64,000 nt of DNA from assembly GCA_947489585.1 (NCBI GenBank), contig CANLEE010000013.1, forward strand, positions 1 through 64,000. The letters run 5' to 3'. Below, piece by piece: positions 60,242 to 64,000 of the stretch. Positions within the stretch are counted from its first letter, which is position 1. Each line of letters begins with the position of its first letter. A program made the translations under genes and the position numbers. The stretch comes from an uncultured Psychroserpens sp. (GTDB lineage Bacteria; Bacteroidota; Bacteroidia; Flavobacteriales; Flavobacteriaceae). The notes under the pieces are model-generated. The model had not been told where the DNA came from. It was given only the letters and a program-made list of their open reading frames with translations, and did not search any database.

Positions 60242-60511
60242 ATGGCTAAAGAATCAATGAAAGCCCGTGAGGTAAAAAGAGCTAAAACAGTAGCTAAATA
60301 TGCTGAGAAACGTAAAGCTTTAAAAGAAGCTGGAGATTATGAAGCATTACAAAAGTTACCAAAAAACGCTTCTCCAATTAGAATGCATAACAGATGTAAA
60401 CTAACTGGAAGACCAAAAGGGTACATGAGAACTTTCGGTATTTCACGTGTAACATTCCGTGAGATGGCTAACCAAGGTTTGATTCCAGGTGTTAAAAAAG
60501 CATCTTGGTAA
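60242..60511 (+). CDS. rpsN: 30S ribosomal protein S14
   Basis: 89 residues, the long form without the zinc Cys pairs (only one Cys, in HNRCKLTGRPKGYMR). Ends IPGVKKASW. Confidence 0.97.
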   Translation: MAKESMKAREVKRAKTVAKYAEKRKALKEAGDYEALQKLPKNASPIRMHNRCKLTGRPKGYMRTFGISRVTFREMANQGLIPGVKKASW

Positions 60512-60561
60512 ACCAAATCGTTTCATTACGATTACAACAAGAATTATAAATTGGTTTTAGG

Positions 60562-60579
60562 TTCGATAATGCTATCGAA
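60562..60579 (+). promoter_or_regulatory. Hairpin in the rpsN-rpsH gap
   Basis: TTCGATA-ATGC-TATCGAA, a perfect 7-bp stem, extended by GG...CC with a bulge, in a 92-base gap. Other genes in this operon are 1-20 bases apart, so the gap looks deliberate; possibly an S8 control site as in spc operons elsewhere, or a processing site. Confidence 0.4.
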
Positions 60580-60603
60580 AACCACTACCGCAAATTAATA
60601 TAA

Positions 60604-61002
60604 ATGAATACAGATCCAATTGCTGATTTTTTAACAAGAATCAGAAATGCAGTGAAGGCCAACCATAGAGTTGTTGAGATTCCTGCATCAAACTTAAAGA
60701 AAGAAATGACTAAAATTTTATTCGATCAAGGATATATTTTAAGTTATAAATTTGACGATTCTAGTGTACAAGGAACAATTAAGATTGCTTTGAAGTATAA
60801 CAAAGAAACTAAAGAATCGGTTATTAAGAAAATTCAAAGAATCAGTACACCAGGTTTACGTATGTATGCTGGCGCTAATGAAATGCCTAGAATCCTTAAT
60901 GGTTTAGGTATTGCTATTGTTTCTACATCTAAAGGTGTGATTACAGGTAAGCAAGCGCAAAGAGAAAATGTAGGTGGAGAAGTATTGTGTTACGTTTACT
61001 AA
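60604..61002 (+). CDS. rpsH: 30S ribosomal protein S8
   Basis: 132 residues; DPIADFLTRIRNAVKANHR and IVSTSKGVITGKQAQRENVGG. In E. coli S8 represses the spc operon. Confidence 0.98.
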   Translation: MNTDPIADFLTRIRNAVKANHRVVEIPASNLKKEMTKILFDQGYILSYKFDDSSVQGTIKIALKYNKETKESVIKKIQRISTPGLRMYAGANEMPRILNGLGIAIVSTSKGVITGKQAQRENVGGEVLCYVY

Positions 61003-61019
61003 TATAAAGCAGAAAGAAC

Positions 61020-61562
61020 ATGTCAAGAATAGGAAATAATCCAGTAGCAATTCCAGAAGGAGTTACAGTTGATGTTAAGGATAACGTAGTTACAGTAAAA
61101 GGTAAATTAGGCGAATTAACACAAGCATATGATACTGTTGAAATTAAAGTTGAAGACGGAAACGTACTTGTAACAAGATCAACAGATAGCAAAGAACAAA
61201 AAGCTAAACACGGTTTATACAGATCTTTAATGAACAACATGATTGAAGGTGTGTCTAAAGGATGGACTAAAGAATTAGAACTTGTTGGTGTAGGTTATAG
61301 AGCGTCAAACCAAGGTCAAAAATTAGATTTGGCATTAGGTTACTCTCATAATATCATTTTAAATGTTGCACCAGAAGTAAAAATCGAAACCATTTCAGAG
61401 AAAGGTAAAAACCCAATAGTTAAATTAACATCTCACGATAAACAATTAGTTGGACAAGTAGCTGCGAAAATTCGCGGATTTAGAAAACCAGAACCTTACA
61501 AAGGAAAAGGTGTTAAGTTTGTTGGTGAAGAATTAAGAAGAAAAGCAGGTAAATCAGCTTAA
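61020..61562 (+). CDS. rplF: 50S ribosomal protein L6
   Basis: 180 residues; SRIGNNPVAIPEGVTVDV and the C-terminal PEPYKGKGVKFVGEELRRKAG signature. Confidence 0.98.
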   Translation: MSRIGNNPVAIPEGVTVDVKDNVVTVKGKLGELTQAYDTVEIKVEDGNVLVTRSTDSKEQKAKHGLYRSLMNNMIEGVSKGWTKELELVGVGYRASNQGQKLDLALGYSHNIILNVAPEVKIETISEKGKNPIVKLTSHDKQLVGQVAAKIRGFRKPEPYKGKGVKFVGEELRRKAGKSA

Positions 61563-61572
61563 AAAATTAGTT

Positions 61573-61929
61573 ATGGCATTAACAAAGAACGAAAAAAGAC
61601 TAAGAATAAAAAGCAGAATCCGTAAGGTTGTTTCTGGTACAGAAGCAAGACCTCGATTAGCTGTTTTTAGAAGTAATAAAGAAATCTACGCTCAAATTGT
61701 AGACGATGTAACAGGTAAAACTTTAGCTGCAGCATCTTCAAGAGATAAAGATGTCGCTTCTGCAAAAGGAACTAAATCAGAAATGGCTGCCTTAGTAGGT
61801 AAAGCTGTTGCTGAACGAGCAATAAAAGCTGGTATTAATACAATCTCTTTTGATAGAGGTGGATACCAATACCACGGAAGAGTAAAATCATTAGCTGAAG
61901 GCGCAAGAGAAGGCGGACTTAAATTTTAA
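61573..61929 (+). CDS. rplR: 50S ribosomal protein L18
   Basis: 118 residues; RLAVFRSNKEIYAQIVDD and FDRGGYQYHGRVKSLAEGAR. Binds 5S rRNA. Confidence 0.98.
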   Translation: MALTKNEKRLRIKSRIRKVVSGTEARPRLAVFRSNKEIYAQIVDDVTGKTLAAASSRDKDVASAKGTKSEMAALVGKAVAERAIKAGINTISFDRGGYQYHGRVKSLAEGAREGGLKF

Positions 61930-61935
61930 GACACT

Positions 61936-62460
61936 ATGTATCAAAAATATAAAAACGCAGAATTAGTAAAACCAAGTGGAATTGATCTTAAAGATCGTTT
62001 AGTTGGTGTACAAAGAGTTACTAAAGTAACAAAAGGTGGTAGAGCTTTTGGTTTTTCAGCGATCGTAGTGGTTGGTGATGAAGCTGGAGTTGTAGGTCAC
62101 GGTTTAGGAAAATCTAAAGATGTAGCTACTGCAATTGCAAAAGCTGTTGAAGATGCTAAGAAAAACCTAGTAAGAATTCCTATTATCAAAGGAACCTTAC
62201 CTCACGAACAAAAAGGTAAATTTGGTGGAGCAAGAGTAAATATTATTCCTGCTGCTCCTGGTACAGGTGTAATTGCTGGTGGAGCTGTGAGAACAGTTTT
62301 AGAAGCAGTTGGTGTACATGATGTATTATCTAAATCTCAAGGATCTTCTAACCCTCATAACGTAGTAAAAGCAACATTTGATGCTTTATTACAATTAAGA
62401 GATGCAAGAACAATTGCAAAGGATAGAGGTATTTCTCTTGAAAAAGTATTTAACGGTTAA
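61936..62460 (+). CDS. rpsE: 30S ribosomal protein S5
   Basis: 174 residues; RVTKVTKGGRAFGFSAIVVV and APGTGVIAGGAVRTVLEAVG. Mutations in the first loop cause spectinomycin resistance elsewhere; the loop here looks standard. Confidence 0.98.
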   Translation: MYQKYKNAELVKPSGIDLKDRLVGVQRVTKVTKGGRAFGFSAIVVVGDEAGVVGHGLGKSKDVATAIAKAVEDAKKNLVRIPIIKGTLPHEQKGKFGGARVNIIPAAPGTGVIAGGAVRTVLEAVGVHDVLSKSQGSSNPHNVVKATFDALLQLRDARTIAKDRGISLEKVFNG

Positions 62461-62471
62461 TCAATAGGACG

Positions 62472-62654
62472 ATGGCAAAGATTAAAGTAACAAAAGTAAA
62501 AAGCGCAATAAATCGTACTCAAAATCAAAAGAGAATATTAGAATCTCTTGGATTAAGTAAAATTGGTCAAACCAAAGTACATGATGCGTCTCCAAGTATA
62601 CTTGGAATGGTAAATAAAGTTTCACATTTAGTTTCTGTTGAAGAAACAAAATAA
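62472..62654 (+). CDS. rpmD: 50S ribosomal protein L30
   Basis: 60 residues; IKVTKVKSAINRTQNQKRI and LGLSKIGQTKVHDASPSILG. Confidence 0.96.
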   Translation: MAKIKVTKVKSAINRTQNQKRILESLGLSKIGQTKVHDASPSILGMVNKVSHLVSVEETK

Positions 62655-62664
62655 GTAAGATATA

Positions 62665-63117
62665 ATGAACTTAAGTAATTTAAAACCAGCAGAAGGTTCT
62701 GTAAAGAATCAAGGTAAAAGAGTAGGTCGTGGACAAGGTTCTGGAAAAGGTGGTACTGCAACTCGTGGTCACAAAGGAGCTAAGTCGCGTTCAGGTTACT
62801 CTAAAAAATTAGGTTTCGAAGGTGGTCAAATGCCACTTCAAAGACGAGTTCCTAAATTTGGATTTACAAATATTAACCGTGTAGAATATCAAGGTGTGAA
62901 CTTAGATAAATTACAAGAGTTAGTAGATAACAAGAAAATAAAGGATGCAGTTGATTTTCAAACTTTAGTTGATCTAGGTTTGGCGGGAAAGAATGAATTA
63001 GTGAAAATTCTTGGTCGTGGTGAATTAAAATCAAAATTAACAGTAACTGCTCATAAATTTACTGCTTCAGCAAAAGCTGCAATTGAAGCTGCAGGTGGAG
63101 AAGCTGTAACTTTATAA
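62665..63117 (+). CDS. rplO: 50S ribosomal protein L15
   Basis: 150 residues; NLSNLKPAEGSVKNQGKRVG and GGQMPLQRRVPKFGF. 12 bases before secY. Confidence 0.98.
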   Translation: MNLSNLKPAEGSVKNQGKRVGRGQGSGKGGTATRGHKGAKSRSGYSKKLGFEGGQMPLQRRVPKFGFTNINRVEYQGVNLDKLQELVDNKKIKDAVDFQTLVDLGLAGKNELVKILGRGELKSKLTVTAHKFTASAKAAIEAAGGEAVTL

Positions 63118-63129
63118 GAACACTTTAGT

Positions 63130-64000
63130 ATGAAATTTATAGATACATTAAAAAATGTTTGGAAAATAACTGAGTTAAAAGATAGAATCATCTTAACGTT
63201 GGGTCTACTTTTAGTATACCGTTTTGGTGCTCAAGTTGTTTTGCCAGGTATTGATGCAAGTCAACTAGGAGGTTTAGCTGGTGAAGCCAATGAAGGTATA
63301 TTAGGAATTCTTAATATGTTTACTGGTGGTGCCTTTGCTAATGCTTCGGTTTTTGCGCTTGGTATTATGCCTTACATTTCTGCTTCTATTGTTGTGCAGT
63401 TAATGGGAATTGCAATTCCTTATTTGCAGAAACTTCAAAAAGAAGGCGCAAGTGGACAAAAGAAGATTACACAAATTACTCGTTGGTTAACCATCGTGAT
63501 TTGTTTATTCCAAGCGCCAGGTTATGTGGCAAGTTTGCCAACGTTCTCTGGAGCATCATCGTTAAGCACGTTATTAGTACCAGGATTCTCTACAACAACG
63601 TTTATGATATCATCTGTAATCATTTTAATTACTGGATGTATTTTCGCAATGTGGTTAGGTGAAAAGATTACTGATAAAGGAATTGGTAATGGTATTTCAT
63701 TATTAATTATGGTAGGTATTATTGCAACCTTACCAGCATCATTTATCCAAAATGCAGCATCTCGTTTAGAAGGTGGTGGAAATGGTGGGTTGATGATGAT
63801 CTTAATCGAGTTAGTAGTTTGGTTCTTAATTATTCTAGCATCTGTAATGTTAGTAATGGCTGTGCGTAAAGTTGCAGTGCAATATGCAAGACGAACGGCT
63901 TCTGGCGGATATGAGAAAAACGTATTTGGATCTAGACAGTTTTTACCATTAAAACTGAATGCCTCAGGAGTAATGCCAATTATCTTTGCACAAGCTATTA
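63130..64000 (+). CDS. secY: Preprotein translocase subunit SecY (partial)
   Basis: The first 290 residues are in the window and the frame is open to its end. It starts MKFIDTLKNVWKITELKDRI and shows several membrane helices, with PYISASIVVQLMGIAIPYLQ and KGIGNGISLLIMVGIIATLP typical of SecY. Forms the Sec channel in the inner membrane. Start: ATG 12 bases after the rplO stop. Confidence 0.97.
   Translation, partial: MKFIDTLKNVWKITELKDRIILTLGLLLVYRFGAQVVLPGIDASQLGGLAGEANEGILGILNMFTGGAFANASVFALGIMPYISASIVVQLMGIAIPYLQKLQKEGASGQKKITQITRWLTIVICLFQAPGYVASLPTFSGASSLSTLLVPGFSTTTFMISSVIILITGCIFAMWLGEKITDKGIGNGISLLIMVGIIATLPASFIQNAASRLEGGGNGGLMMILIELVVWFLIILASVMLVMAVRKVAVQYARRTASGGYEKNVFGSRQFLPLKLNASGVMPIIFAQAI

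Overview
The window is low-GC DNA from the Bacteroidota, most likely a marine member of the Flavobacteriaceae. I infer this from Flavobacteriaceae-type gene families, SusC/SusD transport genes, two proteins with C-terminal type IX secretion (Por) sorting domains, promoters of the form TTTG-N19-TAnnTTTG, and an S10-spc ribosomal operon that follows rpsL-rpsG-fusA. I cannot name the genus from sequence alone.

Region 1 (1-19.5 kb) is the main result. It is a head-to-tail array of about thirteen gene units, all on the + strand, separated by twelve copies of a 121-135 bp repeat. Each repeat begins ...AAC-AACGTGTATA and ends TACACGAACACGTT, with an internal GGAAAATCC-loop-GGATTTTCC hairpin. The short variable sequences next to the repeats are not complementary within one repeat. 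They are complementary between the repeat that opens a gene unit and the repeat that closes it, up to 10 of 10 bases. That is the signature of integron attC sites and gene cassettes, because R' and R'' of facing sites come from one attC in the circular cassette. No integrase gene is visible, so I call this an integrase-less cassette array, or the tail of a chromosomal integron, in a Bacteroidota genome. Cargo includes a haloalkane dehalogenase, a mini-protein resembling part of cytochrome oxidase subunit I, two secreted zinc proteases, a two-nuclease-domain protein, an Mrr-like nuclease, a CoiA-like protein, and a 5.9 kb cassette with hsdM, hsdS, an SMC/PtuA-like ATPase and a PtuB-like HNH nuclease but no hsdR.

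Region 2 (19.5-32.9 kb) is further accessory DNA. It holds a HTH + RuvC/RNase H-fold pair, a small ORF with a PLD-type nuclease, two secreted proteins including an FG-GAP repeat protein, small HTH regulators, a membrane protein + LytTR regulator pair, and a three-gene module: an XRE regulator with a large ligand-binding-like region, an NMT1/SsuA-like lipoprotein, and a fused permease-ATPase ABC importer. It ends at a 5'-truncated radC (32.87-33.32 kb), which marks an island junction.

Region 3 (33.3-50.6 kb) looks like ordinary chromosome: polysaccharide-deacetylase-like protein, YjjG-type HAD phosphatase, envelope proteins, rarA, a rhomboid protease, rlmB, a secreted arylsulfotransferase-like protein, a SusE-like lipoprotein, SusD, SusC and an Omp85-like outer-membrane protein.

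Region 4 (50.7-64 kb) is the translation operon from rpsL to secY (cut by the window end). It starts at a near-perfect Bacteroidota promoter and has hairpins in the rpsL leader, between rpsJ and rplC, and before rpsH.
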